Shown: positions 12,214 through 25,674, numbered from the stretch's first letter. The stretch: 64,000 bases of DNA from Epiperipatus broadwayi (GCA_028023455.1 JAQFVV010006215.1:12751473-12815472); one strand, 5' to 3'. Notes: a model not told the origin generated them from the sequence alone. Numbers and translations are program-made.

Positions 12214-15200
12214 GATTGTAGTTTTACAGTTACGGAATAAAAACTTCTACCCTTGTATGCATTTATGACCTACTAATTTATTGATTGAAAATCGACAAAG
12301 TCATACTGAAAGGAAAATGTGAACCATATTAATAAATCAGTATATTACAAGATGGGACTTCAGGCTTAAACAGAGACAAATAGTAAGCATAAAGTTTGTT
12401 TTGCATATAATAACTTTAATCATTATATAAATCTAAAAGTTCTGTGTAAATTATTTAAATCTAAAAAAAACCCGTACGTGCTCACTAAATATATATATAC
12501 ATTTTGTTTTGAATCATCATCGTGATAAAAAAATAATTTGGATAAACTTTTGAATTTGTAATTTAATCAAGTGAACATTTATTTCAAATAGCATAATATT
12601 TGACCAATTTAAAATGTGGAAACCTATATAATATTTAATTTGATTAAAGAAAACAACTATTGTCTGATTCTGGTTAGGAGCACTAAAATTTTTTGTTATC
12701 GAAAATGTAAGTCTAAAATGGTCATACTGTTGACAAATGCAAAGGATGTTTATATTTGTAATTTCAACCTAATTGATGTAGAGATTTATAAAGGAAAATA
12801 AAAAATCTTCATAGCTTGATTTAAGAAATATTTACAAATACTGATAAAAATATAACTATACAAATATCTCCTTGAGAATTGGTAGAAAGCTGAAATTAAT
12901 AATAATTGAAACGAAGAAAAGTTAATTGATTTATAAATGTAGGAACTTATTCTATATATTATTGTTTTATTAAACAAAAGAAGATTGTCTGGCTAATCTA
13001 TTGTAATGTTACTTTTTCCTCAATCAGTAAAAATGAAAATTAAAAGACGTATTCTATATCGATAAATGCAAATAAAATGTTTAACTCATGGTACTAATGG
13101 GTAATGAAAATTATTATATCTCAAATACAGTATAATATTTAATATTATACGAATGAAAACATAATAAATGTCTTCTTTGTGATAACTGTGATAGGACACA
13201 GGAATTCATCTCAATATCTTGAAATGTAAATTAAAAAAGAAAAGAAAAATGTTTGAAAAGACTTGAACCATTCTGGATTATTATAATAAATTGTTGTGAA
13301 TAAAAAGGAAAATCAATAAGTGCATTTGAAAAAGTTGTTGCTTTTCTTGTTAAACTGGATACTCCTGCTATATAGCAAATATTTTTAAGTGGTTTTTTTT
13401 TAAAGATGTTTCCATAAAACTTTTAGAAGGCCTTGTTTGTTTATATTACCAAAATACATATGAAAAAAAAGAAAACTATGGAAACATCACCCATAAAATG
13501 TGTTCCCATGATGATTTCATTCCCCCATTATTTGGCTCATATTAAAGATACATAAAAGAGTAAACTAAGGGAATAGAGTATCTCATTAATTATTTTTTTT
13601 GTTATTGTTCATGCTATCAAGGGTTTTTTTATATATGAATTTTATATATTATTAGGGTATATTTTTATGACATAAATCTGTAATGTCTAAACAGAAAATG
13701 ATATACACATAATTGTTTTTACAGATTGGTTTAAAATTTAATATTACACTAAGCTTTACAAAATAGATACTCATCTCTTACATATGTGAACAGTTTATTA
13801 TGGGTAACAGAGAGAGTCACTCATTAAAGGTGGAATAGTAGTTCTTTATGATAATATAGTTATTTTATGTTATGTAATTACCATATAAGCATTTTACAAT
13901 TTATTAAAGTATGACCAGGTTAGTGTATAATCTGCTATGTTTCTTTGAATGTGTGTGTATTTCTTGCTATAGCAATATTTTATCATATTTCTAAAATATT
14001 TCCTAGTCATTTGACTTATAAAATGTTGGCTTATTTATTACACTATCAATTATGCATTAGGAGATGAGATATTTATTTTTAGCTTTGATGTGAGGATTAT
14101 GTTTATCTTGCCATTGTGGTGATAAAGATTTATGAGAGTATATCTGATAAATATATGAAATATAGAGTTGCTTTAAATACTATTATGTATAGGATGCATG
14201 GGCAGAGAGAGAATAGTCTCACCCATTGCTTATTCCATGAGCGGATTATTTTATTGAGGCAAATAAATAAATAATGCTTAAGTAGCACTGTCAATCCATA
14301 GAGGGTTATTCTCAACCCATATTCTGTTTCCCTGTGTTGAGACAAGCTCCACACATTTATACCTAGGAAAAAGGTATGGAATCTGCTATATTATTACACA
14401 ATGAGTTAATGTTGTTGTGGAAAAGCCTGTTTTTAGTGTCATATTCCTCAGGATGATGTGGAGCGATTTTCTCACTGGGTATGGTGAAGTTATTTTGTGT
14501 ATTTTAAAAAATTTGTATGGCAATGATAAGATAAACTTAGTCAAGGACACTCGTTATCTATAGTGTTTGGTGAAGTCAAATAGTGAGTGTTGGGCTGTAC
14601 CACCATGTTGACAACTTATGGATAAGCCAACAAAACTTATCAATAATTATAAGACTTAGTTTATGTCTAGCATAACAGGAGATATGCACATATGTACTGT
14701 CATTTATGTTCATCAAGCAGTGATTTGCCGATGGATTAGTAAAACCTTTTTATAATGAGCAGATCATTTATGGACATAGGCAGGGTTAATATCATATATA
14801 CGTCTGACTTCTAATGTCTGTACCCATATTTAGAAATTTCTTTAGGTTAAATAATAAGGATCTAACTGTATGGTTAACTAATATCATATTAAATAATATT
14901 AAACAAATTATATCAAAGAATAATTCTTATATTTGTGCTTAATATGATAATTGCCATTATCATATTCTTATATATAGCTAAGAAAGCTATAGTGAAAAAT
15001 GTTGCTTCAAGCATTAAGTTTAAATATTAAGGTTGTCAATGGCCCTTATTATTTGGAAAACACTCTTATCTTGTACTGGAATGCTTATTTATGCCAAGCA
15101 GTGTAATATATCTGTTTTATAATATACAATAGTAAAAACCTAATTAACAATGATGGTGACAATAAGGGTATTGTGGTATTTTATTATTTTATCACCCATA

Positions 15201-16914
15201 CATTTAGTCAAAGGAAAATATATCTTGTTTCATATGTGTTTTCTGGAAATAGATGTTTAACTGTTTATGATGTTAAGAAAATTTGTAAATAGTGTAAATA
15301 AATCTTGTTATTTTTAAATTTTTTATCTAATTGTCTGTGGTATTATTGCTAGCCATCACCCACATTATTATTGTTATTGCTACCCACACATTACCTTGTT
15401 ATTTAAAATTCATCATTAATCAATATAGTATAATTTACTATATATTAATACCATAATAAATTTGATATATTTTTATTTTTTAAAGGTACATTTAAATCAT
15501 CATCATTTTGTGTTTTAAACATTGTTCACCTGAAGTGTATATATTATTTTAAATAATATAGTAAAGATGAAACCAATAAATTTGATATAGATTATTTATT
15601 TGAATTATCAAATACATCATTCACTGATCTATGATCACATAGACCATAATTATTTAATAAAAAAGAGTTTGTACGTTATTTGTCTCAATTAAGAGTTTGT
15701 GTGTACTTTATAGAGCTTAAATTTCATATTTGGTTGGTAATGAGATTGCTAGATATTTGAGTAATTCTAAGTTTCTATAAGCAGTTTTGTCTATTATAGT
15801 TGGGTAGTGGCAAAATCCCTCTCACTGACCCAAGTATATCTGGAAAAAGGATAATAGTTAATTTATTTGAACCCTGAAAAGAATACATTCACGGTATAAT
15901 GTTAAATTTATGGTAAGTTTTATATTTAGAATTATTTACTGTACTTTGATTTGGGTTATGTTTTATTTTCCCAGTTGTTTTATGGTCAGCATAACTTAAT
16001 GTGCAAATTTCTTCTTTCTTACTTTTGAGCTTATATTTTGTTTTAATGTAATGGTAAATATTCTGGTTTGGTTAAGCTTGGAATCCATATTTTACTTTAG
16101 TTTATCTTACTATTCTTTAAGTCAATATCAGTTTATGGTTCTGGATATCATTGTCCATCATCATCATTGTTCTCATCTGTCATCTCGATCTTTCTTTATT
16201 TCTTCATTCTTATTTCATCTTAATTCATTATCATAATTAATTCCCCCTTCACTGGCTCTTATCATATTACTATCTTAATCAGTCATTAACCCTTAGTCTA
16301 TCATTATAATTAATCCTTCAGTATTCTAACAGATCTTTCTCTTCTTTTCATTCTTAAGCTTGCTTCATTTTATTATTTAATTTTTATTTATTTTCATCAT
16401 CCATTTAATTATATACATCTTAATTTATTTACTACTTAATTTATAATTCCAATCTCATATTCATTTCATAGACCGGATTAATTATTTATTGGTTTGACAA
16501 ATATTAAATTTATCTCATAATATTTTGTTTTGGGATTTTAAAGATAGTTTGACCAGAATTTATTATCTTCATGATCACTTTGTAATCTTTAGATTTGTGG
16601 TTTCATGCTAACCAGTTTAATAGTCAGAAAATAATATCTTTGTCTTAACATTTAATTTATATACATAATTTGTTGGGAATCGTATGATGGAGGGTTATAA
16701 TATGTTAAGGCATTTACTAGAGTGTATTGACTTGCAAATGAGCATGTACATGAGCATTTACGTGAGTTGTAAATGACACTGTCTATACCACTATCCTTAC
16801 AGGATTGAAATTTTGGAACTTACAGGGATTGAAATTTTCTAACATTTGATAAATTTCAAATTTTCCAAGTGCATATAAGGTGTGGTTAAAATTGGAGAAG
16901 CATTGTCCTGGGAA
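12214..16914. other. 4.7 kb AT-rich non-coding region
   Basis: Short ORFs (12616-12801, 12786-12977, 14130-14354, 16051-16236) are low-complexity, AT-driven and without motifs. The segment about 14170-14830 has a more balanced base composition than its flanks and may be an unidentified old repeat. No RNA gene, paired repeat or conserved motif was recognised. Confidence 0.45.
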
Positions 16915-19900
16915 AACTGTTTTTTGCTCCCCATGTTAGACCCCCAAAATGTTAGTCTGATTTTCACATGGGAGATTAGAGTCACATCTTACTACAGTCA
17001 GAGGGTCTTTTTGTAGAATGCAGAATGGTGTGATTAAGAATCTGATCAATGATTGCATCCATCTCTAATGGCTAGCTTGAATGATTATATATTATATCTG
17101 AACACAATTTATATCAGTTGACTCACTTCCTACCCCCCCCCCTTTCAGGTTCCATTAATGATTATATATTCAAACTTAGGGAGCAGTTGCAGATGACTCT
17201 CTTTTGGGGTGAATCTAGATAAATAACAATATCCTCACTTCTATATAAGTGCAATGAATTAATGACTTTCCAACCAATCTTGCTAAAATATTATGACATA
17301 AAAAATGTATGCATGTGCATATAATTTATATAATATGTAATCATGCTAAAATAGAATGATTTTGATAAATCATAGATTTTTTAAAGTTTCAAGATAATTT
17401 GACTTTTTTTAACAAAAAAAATAAGAACTATTCAAAAATGAATCCTAACAACAAATGGGTGAGTGCCTGACATGAATCTCTAACATTTAATAAGATAATT
17501 AATTATTCAAACTATCTCCCTTCTATCCCTCTTAGGTATGCATTATCACCACTAAGTATTTATGAACTTATTACAATTTACAATAAGAATCCTAACAAGT
17601 TTATATTTAAACCCAAACTAGTATAGTGATTGGTATCCTTGCAGTTTATTCCAACTGACAAAGTCCATCTTCTTTGGAAAAAACATCCTGTATATTAATG
17701 ACCTACTGTTGATAGTAAAGTATGCATATTCGAGAAGATTAGTTTTTCATACCAAAAATACAAATAGATGAGAGCTAATTAATTAGTATAACAAATTAAT
17801 ACATAATTTTTTTCTGTACATAGTGAATATTCTTAATGTGGGCAAAGATAAATCTTACATCCCATATTAAGTCAAATGATCTGTCAACCTTGTCCAAGAA
17901 GGAAAACTTAAATTTTATTTATTATAAAACAAAAATATTTTTTCATTCTATAAGCTGTAATCCTCCTTTTTATTTTGTGATTTGAGAAATGGAATAATCC
18001 AAGCAATGTATATGGATTTCCCATTGTTCATAGATGTTAGAGTTCAGATTATTTATTTAAATGATTTGAATACCACTTTCACTTTGAGAATGTTCTATAA
18101 AATGTTTCTAAACATCACAGCAAAGTCTCTTGATCTTGTAGATTCATACTTTTGTGATGTATACATTGGTATGATGAAGTGCTGCCATGATGTGATGTGA
18201 GGCACTATGACTTCTCCTTATACATAGTCAGGAATCTCTCAGCAACTATGCCCAGAGAAATATGTTAGCCACTTCATCTTTCCATTCCCCATTCTAAGTT
18301 TTCCCATAATCTGCTCCATCCCATTTTCACAACATAATCTTTGTCAACTCCATGGCCTTCATATCTAAATCCCCCTTATCTTTTCCCCAACCTAGCATAA
18401 AAAGCAATAACCCATTTTCTGTATAATCACTTTGTTCATATTTATTCTTCCATAACTTCATTACTTATACCCTTTCTGCTTTCAAACATTTACATTGAAT
18501 TAACAGATGCCTAATATTTTCTACTCTTACACAACTTGCAGACTAAATCACCCATATTTTTCCATTTACATGTATATTCCCTTGTTGCTAAAGATCCCGT
18601 TTGAGCCTTAAACAATAAACTACTTTCCTTGCTATTATCATAAATTAACTTGCACCCAATGTTCTGTTTACTTCTATATATAATTAAACACTTTTTACTC
18701 TCCATACTAGTTCTCCATTTCTCCAACTCCCTATTCTTTAGTAATGCATCTATTCTTCTATTTCATTGCTTACCACTATAACACTCAACCATGCTAACAC
18801 AATCATCCCACCTTTTGTACAAGTATACTTATATAAATTCTTTATCCAAATCTGCATACTGCATACCTTTCTCACCCGTTTTGTTGCCTGCCCTTTACTC
18901 ATAACCCAATTAAACACTATTTTGGCTATCCTTTTATTATCCATAAACACAATCTACCCAACATTTTCATTTTGCTTTTTGCATCTCTCATATAAAAACT
19001 TGACCATCCCATTTCTCCTTGAATTGCCTCCTTTGCTGTCCATACATCTGCATCTAATGCATGTCTTCCTACTTCCCTTTGTACTTCTTCTAAGTAATCT
19101 AATACCCTTTACTAACATATAATGCATCATTGCTATATGTTACCCTGCTATTGTCACTCCCATTCAATTCTATCTACATCATATTTATTATATGAAAACA
19201 CTTAACTTCTTTATCAATCCCTTTCTTTCCTTTGTTTCATTTATCAATTTTTTCTCCCATTCATCCAAGCAATTTTTCTGATTATTCATGATGATTTCTA
19301 AATAACACTTAACTTTATATCCCCCCAATAAAAATTCTTCATCTTCTCTTTACCCAGTATTAACCATCAGTATATTTGATTTTTCTTCACTAAATTTAAT
19401 CCCCATCTCTTTACCCACCCTTGTGCATACCCTCAGCATAACTTCCATTATGGATTTCTGACATCATCCACAAAAAAGACCCAACAAAGTATATACTCCA
19501 TTGCCACCTATTTACAATATCTCTATCCCTCTTTCTAGTCTTTCTATTGCTCTCTCTCCATTTTCCCAAATACAACAAAAACAAAATAGGTGACATAGGG
19601 CATTCTTGGCTTAGTCCCATCCCATTTTTAATTCAGTCAGCTCCAGTATGGTGCTGCCTTCTCATAGTATCCATTCTATCCTCTGCAAGTTGATATAGTG
19701 AAACTAAGGTAGTAGGTTATTCTATAAAATTTTGGTATCTCAATTAGGCATTCAATGGATGGATTAATATTTACATCTTCTGGTCATCATCTACACAAAC
19801 CACCATGGCAAGTTGTTTAGCAGAAAACATAGGAGTAGCTTTTAAATAACTTAAATATTTTTAATTATAAATTATTTAATGCTAAAAGTTTTAAAATGTG

Positions 19901-20545
19901 GTTCTGTGATATACATATTAGCATATGCAAAATTACTTTTCTGATAATATTTGAACTATGTGCTACTATTCTCTTATAGTTTTTACAATTGATAATATTT
20001 TTATTCTTCTGAATAGTTGTCTAATGGGAAATTCCCTTGGATTCAGGTTTGCAATATTGTTAAAGAGTTTCTTGCTGTTAAAGGCTATGTAAATATATAA
20101 TTCCTTTGGCTTAATCAACCATCTTAGTAGTTATTCTTGTATTCAAATCTAAAAAGAAAATGTCTTTTTTGTATGTATATATTTTTTTATTATTTTCACA
20201 AGGTTTTTACATATGATTGTTGAGTTAGTTAATGTTTTCAATTAAGTGATTGAATCATAAACTTTCTTCTTTTGAACAATGGATTGCTTGATCTAGATCA
20301 TCTTAATTAATATGGGAGGTAAGATTTATCTTTGCCCACATTAACAATATTCACTGTGCACAGAACAGAATTGTTTGTTAACTTCTTATACTAATTAACT
20401 AGCTCTTGTTTATTTTTATTTTTAGTATGAAAGACTAATTTTTTTGAATATATGTACTTTACTATCAACAGTAAATCATTAATATACATGGGGTTTCTTT
20501 TCCAAGGAAGATGGACTTTGTCGGTTGGAATAAGCTGCAATTATA
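16915..20545. repeat. Third, rearranged copy of the giant-palindrome arm
   Basis: Bases 16915-18190 follow the right half of the 7.0-11.6 kb palindrome in the same orientation; for example CTAATGGCTAGCT at 17065 matches 9613, and ATTTAAATGATTTGAATACC at 18055 matches 10617. After a LINE insertion (18195-19650), 19650-20290 continues the same order to about position 11400 of the palindrome. From about 20300 to 20545 the sequence switches to the orientation of the left arm (compare AATATGGGAGGTAAGATTTA at 20312 with 8547). Copy 3 is therefore itself partly palindromic. Confidence 0.75.
18195..19650 (-). mobile_element. APE-type LINE, 5'-truncated copy (reverse transcriptase to 3' UTR)
   Basis: On the minus strand the fragment enters the reverse-transcriptase domain at motif B (degenerate GLSQECPMSPILFLLYL, 19411-19620). 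It then runs through a region shared with the 50.8-52.4 kb copy (RIAKIVFNWVMSKGQ at 18750-18950; NIGCKLIYDNSKESSLLFK and MGDLVCKLCK at 18511-18726) and ends with the 3' UTR GCTGAGAGATTCCTGACT near 18230. Multiple stops and frameshifts make it a pseudogene. It sits inside repeat copy 3, at the same point where the left arm of the large palindrome carries its LINE fragment. Confidence 0.85.
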
Positions 20546-20885
20546 TCCCCACATTCTCTAATTAGTGAATCTCCTATCAATACTGTCTCATAGTCCACTT
20601 TTTCTATTCCATCTGTAACATTTTCTACCACGTTCTAGATTTCTTTATCCATTTCTTCCTTATCATTCCTACGCAATAATTTCTTTATCTGCTCACACTT
20701 TGTCTCTAACAATTTTAATTTTACTTCTACATCTTTCACTTCTTCCTCTATCTTAGTTATTCTCTGGCTAATCATCTCCATTGCACTATTATTTTCTCCA
20801 CCCATATCTCCTGACACTCCATTAAAACCATATTCTGACTTATTTTCCTTAACTACATTTTACTCCCTTTGCCCTATTCAATCCT
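20546..20885 (-). mobile_element. LINE ORF1 fragment: coiled coil and start of a GDSL/SGNH esterase domain
   Basis: The minus-strand frame starts at ATG 20817. It encodes a strongly heptad-like segment (ISQRITKIEEEVKDVEVKL, LETKCEQIKKLLRR). An in-frame TAG at 20635-20637 interrupts it, and the same frame then continues with YETVLIGDSLIRECGD; the GDSL codons are at 20563-20574. Coiled coil plus SGNH-esterase is known from ORF1 proteins of CR1/L2-like LINEs. I infer it is ORF1 of the APE-type LINE family that surrounds it, but no copy in the window links the two directly. The fragment ends abruptly at the repeat-arm boundary near 20546. Confidence 0.6.
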
Positions 20886-21784
20886 GCCATCTATTGATAA
20901 AAATTAAAACTATATGTTTAGATTATGAATAAATTAATTTTCTGAAATTTTTTAAAAAAAAACTAATAATATAATTTGCTATTTTAATTAAAAAGAATAA
21001 GTAAAAAATAGTGACTTTGTAACTTAAAAATATAATAAAAATATTAAAAAATCAAATTGTAACTGTTCAAGTGACATGATATTCAAGTAGCAAAATGATG
21101 GGATTTCATCCAGAAATTTGTTGATTCACAGAGTGCAAATATAATGTGAAAATGAAAAACGTATGTAAATAAAGAAAATTATTCTTTTTTAAAGTAAGAT
21201 AGTTTGCAATTTATAGTAGTATATTTTTTGTTCTATAGTTATTTTATAAAACTTTTTTTAACAATCTTTATTTTCAAACTTTGAAATTTTATATTTTAAA
21301 TCAAAATAAATCGAGAATTTAATATTTCAATTTTTATTTGATAAATATTTGTATATTGGTTGACAATGAGCTATTTTTTAAAATGTAATTTAGTAATATA
21401 TTCTTGAATTGAAAATAAAAAAGAAGGACAATGCTTGTAACAAAGAAATTGTCAAAATTCCAGATTAATATAATCAATCTTAATGAAACTTGTTTCATAA
21501 TGGAAACTTAACTGAACAGCAAATGTTTTTTGGGAAGAATCTGCAAGTATTGGAATCGCTGTAAGGTTTTAAGTTAATATCTTTTATTTTTGGAATTCCT
21601 AAGTCTATCAATGAAAAGTTAATGATAATAAAAATTGTTTTGCTGTAATGATACCAGTTTTTTATCAGTACTTATGCATGTTATTCAAAAAGATTCAGAC
21701 AAAAACAACTTTTATTCCTTGTCAGGAAATGTTATTACATAAATACTATTAAAAGAGTTACTTTTTTTCTTGGAAACTTTAATG
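20886..21784. other. AT-rich stretch, nothing recognised
   Basis: No ORF, known repeat or RNA gene was seen in these 900 bases. Confidence 0.5.
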
Positions 21785-23012
21785 CATGTGTTATAGTCCT
21801 ACCTTTTTCAGAAGTGGACTATTCCAAATTCCGCCTTATCTGATCGGATTAAGCATTGCTTGCCACTGGCCAATAGGTTGATATACTGCTAAACACATAG
21901 TCAATGATTAGAACAGGACAATAAGCAATTATGCTTATTGAATCTGAATGTTTTCAATAAGGTCAGGGATCTGGTTATAAATAGTCAGCCTTTTGGGAGA
22001 AAAGGTAGAGAATGTCTGTCTGACCCACAAAGACTGTACGCATTCTCCCAGGGAAGCTCTGCTAATCTGAACAGCAGTCAGCATTCCCACTAATAGCAAT
22101 ATGTCATTCGTCTATGCAGCTAGGCAAGTCCATAGAGGGACCAGATGCTGCTAAGACTACTGTTGACTTGAGGCAAGCTGTCTTATACAGCTGGAAGTTA
22201 TTCTTCCTACCCATGAGGCAAGCTATCAGGTGTAGCTGAAGTGGTAGAACACAAGACCTGGATCCAAGAGCTCACATTATAACTGTATTATTTATTGTAT
22301 ATATTTGTGAATAATAAATATTAGATTAATTGTAATACTGATGTTAGAATTATTTTCTGTAGGTTGGCTCTGTAAAAAACCAAACACAATAGATTAATGA
22401 CCTGTTGACTGCACCAATAATCTGTTGCATTTACCTACAAAAAATAATACTAACACCAGTATTACAATTAATCTAATATTTATTATTCACAAATATATAC
22501 AATAAATAATAGTTATCATATGAACTCTTGGATGTGGGGATTGTGTTCTACCACTTCCAGTGCTACATCTGATAGCTTGCCTCATGGTTAGAGAGAATGG
22601 CTCTTTCAGCTGTACAAGTCAGATTGCCTCGAGTCAACAGTAGTCTTAGCAGCATTTGGTCCCTCTATGTACTTGCCTAGCTGAATAGACAAATAGCATA
22701 TTGCTATTAGTGGGAATGCTGACTACTGTTCAGGTTAGCAGGGCTTCCCTGGGAGAATTCATAGTCTTTGTGGGTCAGATGTTCTCTACTTTTTTGTCCA
22801 TAAAGCCGACTATTTATAGCCAGATTCCTGACCTTACTAAAAACATTCAGATTCAATAAGCATCGTTGCTTATTGGCTTGTTTTAATCATTGGCTATGTG
22901 TTTAGCTGTACATCAGCCTATTGATATGTGGAAAACAATGCTTAATCCAATCAGATAAGGCAGAATCTGGAATAGTCCACTTCTGAGAGAAGGAGGACTA
23001 GAACAGCACGTT
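21785..23012. repeat. 1.2 kb palindrome with a TATA-like box in each arm
   Basis: The left arm (about 21790 to 22364) and right arm (about 22431 to 23006) are inverted copies around a 66-bp centre. Anchors are CAGAAGTGGACTATTCCA (21810) and TGGAATAGTCCACTTCTG (22969). Each arm holds TATAAATAG (21976-21984, and its complement 22810-22818) and an AATAAATATTAGATTAATTG stretch at the inner end. This gives each arm the promoter and poly(A) layout of an LTR. It could be two head-to-head LTRs, a foldback transposon, or the inverted termini of a DIRS-like element. No coding sequence is present. Confidence 0.8.
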
Positions 23013-24104
23013 AGTAATAAAAACAGTAAACTTTAGTCAAATATTACTGAAAATAGCATTGGTTCTATAAAATCAAATGGTCTACTATTATTAAATTTTT
23101 GCTTAACATATGGACTGATTATCACAAACATCATGCCCAGAAAAATAGTTAGGGGTCAGGTGCATATTGTCAGACAACAGACTCATATGATTTTAAAAAA
23201 AATGCATTTAAAAAATAGGTGCTTTTCTCACATACTGGACGAGCCACCAGGTGATGCTGCAGAATCACCAAGAAGCCTGCAATTGGTCAAAATCGCTGAA
23301 ATTGAAATGTAAAAAAAAAATTGCTAAAAATCACTTAATTTTAGAAATGGTAGACTCCCCCCGCCGCACGAGACAAATCGGTCAAAATCGCTGAAATTGA
23401 AATGTATAATTAAAAAAAAAAACTATAATAAAAGCCTACAAAATTAAACAAAAACATACTAAATGTTAAAGCGATTTAAAAAAGAATCACTCTTCAATTA
23501 TCTAACTAACAGATAATAATTCAAACCTTAATAACAGACTAATACATATTAAATAATCAATGTTCCTATTAACCTGTAATAGCGTCATTAGAGTTTAAAT
23601 TCAGTTAATATGTTACTGTATTACTAGTTTATATCAAAAATTATTGCAAATACTAGGTTTAAATCACACATATATAAAATCAACAAAACAGAAATAAAAT
23701 AATCATAATAGAAAATTGAAGTTTAAAGCAAAAGTTGATTATAACATCTGAGGTGAATAATGTTTAGAAACCCCCCCTTTCCCACACAAAGGGTTCAATG
23801 AAAAATAAGTAAAGTGCAAATTATGAATGCTATTTTTAAAATCCTATGAAATAAATGAGAAAAAAAAATATAATAAAAGCCTATGACATTAAACAAAAAC
23901 ATACTAAATCTCAAAGCGATTTAAAGAATAAAAGTATTTATAAAATGCAAAAATAACAGCAAGAAAAATGGCGGGAAATGTCTTAAAAAAGAATCAGTCT
24001 CAGTTATCTAACAGGTATAATAATAATTCAAACCTTAATAACAGACTAATACATATTAAGTAATCAATGTTCCTATTAATCTATAATAGCGTCATTAAGT
24101 TAAA

Positions 24105-24430
24105 TAATAAGTGGTTAATGGATAAAGAATGGATAGTTAATTAATTAATATATGTGGATATATATCCATTCAATATATATAACAGAGTAATTTTGTAGTA
24201 GAATTGAGAAGAAAAAAAATCACATAATAGATCATGTCAGATATCCATTTGTTTATCTGTCTTCTCTCATATATTGATATAGATGTCACTGTATGTGCTT
24301 TAAATCATGGAAACATATTGAAAAGGGCAAAAAACATAATTTGCCGAAAAAAGGCTTTTCTATAATAATTTTATAATTTGTAATCTTTGTTGCTTGTATA
24401 TATGTATTTTTAAACATATTTGACTATTGT
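24105..24430. repeat. Insertion in the left palindrome arm
   Basis: The arm sequence CGTCATTA...AAATTCAGTTAATATG is continuous in the right arm (25800-25835) but is split here by about 320 bases. The insert contains AAAGGGCAAAAAACATAATT and TTGCCGAAAA (24322-24350). These resemble the sequence just downstream of the LINE 3' end at 52444-52500, so it belongs to a dispersed repeat. No clear terminal repeats or duplication were identified. Confidence 0.5.
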
Positions 24431-24575
24431 AAATTCAGTTAATATGTTACTCTATTACTAGTTTATATCAAAATTATTGCAAGTACTCGGATTAAGTCAC
24501 ACATATATAAAATCAACAAAATAGAAATAAAATAATCAGAATAGAAAATATAATTTGAAAGTAATTAAAATAGAT

Positions 24576-24653
24576 TACCAATTTCCCCGGAGAGTGAGTT
24601 CATCTTTCAGCAGGTCGTTGAATTTTTTCATCCTTGCAAAATGAAACTTGGGC
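24576..24653 (-). pseudogene. Small coding-like segment in the left arm of the palindromic element
   Basis: The minus strand reads MPKFHFARMKKFNDLLKDEL and ends GNW then TAA. It is the inverted counterpart of the segment at 25562-25672. The extra upstream ATG frame present in the right arm is closed here by TGA in place of CGA. The function is unknown. The segment looks exon-like because a GTAATC donor-like sequence overlaps its end. Confidence 0.3.
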
Positions 24654-25578
24654 ATTCTAGATCACTCCATTAGTGACAAAAGATGGATATATATATTATA
24701 TTGTTTTCGTGTATTGATCGCATTTTCTTTCAAACAACAAATAAAAAGTATTACATCTTAGAGTTAGGTTTTGTCTTCATTAAAGCACAAACTAAATAGA
24801 ACAGTAATGTTTTCGTTTTACTTCCTTTCATCCCAAAGCCAAATAAAAAGTAATAATGGAGGAAGCCCCTCCCAAAAAACCCCAGATAGCATGATGGATC
24901 AATATTTTGAGAAAATGCATATATATAAATTATTTGATTTATAATCATATATTATAACACTGCAAATATACAATCACTTTTTCTTTTAAAATATATATGT
25001 TCTCCAATAATATCAACAAATTAAAAATCCTTCTCCTTTTCAAAAACTTTATTTTCTTATATCAATACTGAACATATTTATATAATATAAAACTCCAAAA
25101 ATAACTGTAAGAAGATAAAAGCAGTTAAAATGTTGGAGTTTTATATTATATAAATTGTTACATTTACCATTTTCAAACTCCTTCCACTCACAACTTATAA
25201 ATATATGTTCAGTATTGATACAAGAAAATAAAGTTTTTGAAAAGAAAAAGGATTTTTAATTTGTTGATATTATTGATTTATAATTTAAAATGAGAAAAAG
25301 TATTATTTTCCATTTTTAAAAAAAATACTTTCACTTTCTAAAAACATAGAGATTAATTTTCCTGTGACAAAACTTGCAAAATCAATCAATCACGTGACCA
25401 GAGTTCTGGAAATTTCTTTATACTACATATAGTACCAAAAATGTTTAGCTATTTTTTCAGTTTCTATCTACATTTCAAAATTGTGCGTGTTATTTTAAAA
25501 ATAACAAACTTTAAGTGAAAGAAAACGCGATCAATAGACGGGAAAAATATAATATAATATATCCATATTTTGTCACTA

Positions 25579-25674
25579 ATGGAGCGATCTAGAATGCCCA
25601 AGTTTCATTTTGCAAGGATGAAAAAATTCAACGACCTGCTGAAAGATGAACTCACTCTCCAGGGAAATTGGTAA
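25579..25674 (+). CDS. 31-codon coding-like segment in the right arm of the palindromic element
   Basis: ATG at 25579 opens MERSRMPKFHFARMKKFNDL and closes after GNW with TAA. Its composition (phased G+C-rich codons, Lys/Leu/Phe-rich helix-like sequence) is unlike the surrounding AT-rich DNA, and it is the only such block in the arm. The end reads GGAAATTGGTAATC, so a splice donor could lie inside TTG|GTAATC and the segment may be a first exon of a lost transposon protein. I do not recognise the family. Confidence 0.3.
   Translation: MERSRMPKFHFARMKKFNDLLKDELTLQGNW

Noticed and set aside
18766-19122. 118-codon plus-strand ORF
   Set aside because: It is the antisense reading of the minus-strand LINE copy at 18195-19650.
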